Below are positions 6,745 through 7,336 of a stretch of DNA of 7,336 nucleotides, one piece after another; the stretch's first letter is position 1; each line of letters starts with the position of its first letter. The stretch is from CANJQH01 sp031368515 (GTDB taxonomy: Bacteria > Chloroflexota > Anaerolineae > J036 > Brachytrichaceae), in the NCBI GenBank assembly GCA_031368515.1, contig JANMNW010000636.1, forward strand, positions 1 to 7,336. The letters run 5' to 3'. The translations under genes and the position numbers were made by a program. The notes below the pieces were generated by a model, which saw only the letters and a program-made list of their open reading frames with translations, was not told the origin of the DNA and searched no databases.

Positions 6745-6857
6745 TACTCAACTACGAATCTACTTTGATCAGGCTGAGAACCACTCAGGCCTCTGGCCCA
6801 ACAGGCGTCGGCACAAAGGAGCAAGTTCTCTAAGTGCCTACATCAAAAGACCGACCG
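6745..6857. other. rsmH-ftsL intergenic region, the largest spacer in the cluster
   Basis: These 113 bases contain no reading frame of note. On the minus strand I see no convincing -10/-35 pair and no T-tract terminator. The region is visibly less GC-rich than the genes. Its one structural feature is a small hairpin at 6771-6792, listed separately. It might hold a weak internal promoter or an RNA processing site, but the sequence alone does not show one. Confidence 0.45.
6771..6792. repeat. Small hairpin between rsmH and ftsL
   Basis: The sequence AGGCTGAG at 6771-6778, loop AACCA at 6779-6783, then CTCAG at 6784-6788 and CCT at 6790-6792, forms a stem of 8 base pairs with one bulged G (6789). 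In the minus-strand transcript it lies about 26 bases ahead of the ftsL start. No run of U follows on that strand, so it does not look like an intrinsic terminator. Confidence 0.4.
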
Positions 6858-7336
6858 CTAAGCGCTCAACCGCTCTGCGACGCGCAGTTTTGCGCTTCGC
6901 GCGCGCGGATTGCGCGCCACCTCCGCCACGCCCGGCGTCACCGGGTCCTTCGTCAAAACCGCCAAAACGGCCGGCCGGCCCACCCGGCCCTCGCCTGGCT
7001 CTACCGCGCGCGCCAGATCGCGAAAGACGTTCTTCACAATCCGATCCTCGTGCGAATGAAACGAGATGATGGCGATCCGTCCACCTGGGCGAAGCGCCTC
7101 CACCAAAGCCGGCAATCCATCGCTCAGCCGCCGCAATTCGTCATTGACGGCGATGCGCAGCGCCTGAAACACCAGCGTCGCCGGGTGAATGCTGCTCGAA
7201 CGGCCTTTCACCACGCCGGTCACCACATCGCGCAGCTGCGCAGTTGTGACGATCGGCCGCGCAGCCCAGATCGCATCGGCCACCCGGCGCGAATTCGGCA
7301 CATCGCCGTAATCGCGCAAGATGCGCGCCATGTCAG
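6858..7336 (-). CDS. rsmH: RsmH (MraW), 16S rRNA (cytosine1402-N4)-methyltransferase, C-terminal part
   Basis: RsmH uses S-adenosylmethionine to methylate N4 of C1402 in 16S rRNA at the ribosomal P site, and it commonly sits near the head of dcw clusters. Only the C-terminal half is present. The frame is open to the window edge, so the Met at 7331 is internal (preceded by Asp, as in the family D-x-A-R-I pattern) and should not be read as the start. Recognisable blocks are ARILRDYGD, the AI.AARPI.TT stretch, HPATLVFQALRIAVNDEL, GGRIAIISFHSHEDRIVK and the tail NPRARSAKLRVAER. The family consensus has SFHSLEDR and HPATR, so there are small substitutions (L to H, R to L) of unknown meaning. The SAM-binding N-terminal domain lies outside the window. 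The stop TAG is at 6860-6858. Confidence 0.95.
   Translation of the reverse strand, partial: DMARILRDYGDVPNSRRVADAIWAARPIVTTAQLRDVVTGVVKGRSSSIHPATLVFQALRIAVNDELRRLSDGLPALVEALRPGGRIAIISFHSHEDRIVKNVFRDLARAVEPGEGRVGRPAVLAVLTKDPVTPGVAEVARNPRARSAKLRVAERLSA

Noticed and set aside
6858..7331. Reading rsmH as a complete 157-residue gene starting at the ATG at 7331
   Set aside because: The frame continues upstream to the window edge, and the protein begins in the middle of a conserved RsmH block, so the gene is simply cut by the window.

Overview
The window is one continuous stretch of a bacterial division and cell wall (dcw) gene cluster, with every gene on the minus strand. In transcription order (right to left) it holds: the C-terminal part of rsmH (mraW), a small FtsL/DivIC-like membrane protein, a class B penicillin-binding protein (ftsI/spoVD type), murF, mraY, murD, and the N-terminal part of ftsW. 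The rsmH and ftsW reading frames run off the window edges. There are no RNA genes, CRISPR arrays, insertion sequences or convincing promoters or terminators. The genes are packed with gaps of 2 to 51 bases or a short overlap, except for 113 bases between rsmH and ftsL. This fits one polycistronic transcript.

The DNA is GC-rich by eye. The wording of several proteins (MurD with LSGGVP and DDSIATAPE, FtsW with QPDLSTT, MraY with GATLGVIALMTGQW) looks most like Chloroflexota, perhaps an Anaerolineae-type lineage. This is an impression from memory, not a search result.

The products act in series. MurF and MurD are cytoplasmic ATP-dependent amino acid/peptide ligases that build UDP-MurNAc-pentapeptide. 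MraY moves the muropeptide onto undecaprenyl phosphate to give lipid I. FtsW (glycan polymerase) and FtsI (transpeptidase) use the finished lipid II at the septum. The FtsL-like protein is a bitopic scaffold for them, and RsmH methylates 16S rRNA. murE, which often lies between ftsI and murF, is absent here.

Three things stand out. (1) murD carries a 54-base imperfect palindrome built of GAGTCCC-type heptamers. It is inserted in frame just after the P-loop helix and adds about 18 residues without breaking the gene, much like a protein-coding palindromic repeat. (2) MraY lacks the conserved Asp of its FMGD motif (FMGG here) and has HNHFV in place of HHHFE, while the rest of the protein is well conserved. 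(3) The usual murE slot is a 51-base gap. I found no sign of a wholly new multi-gene system.
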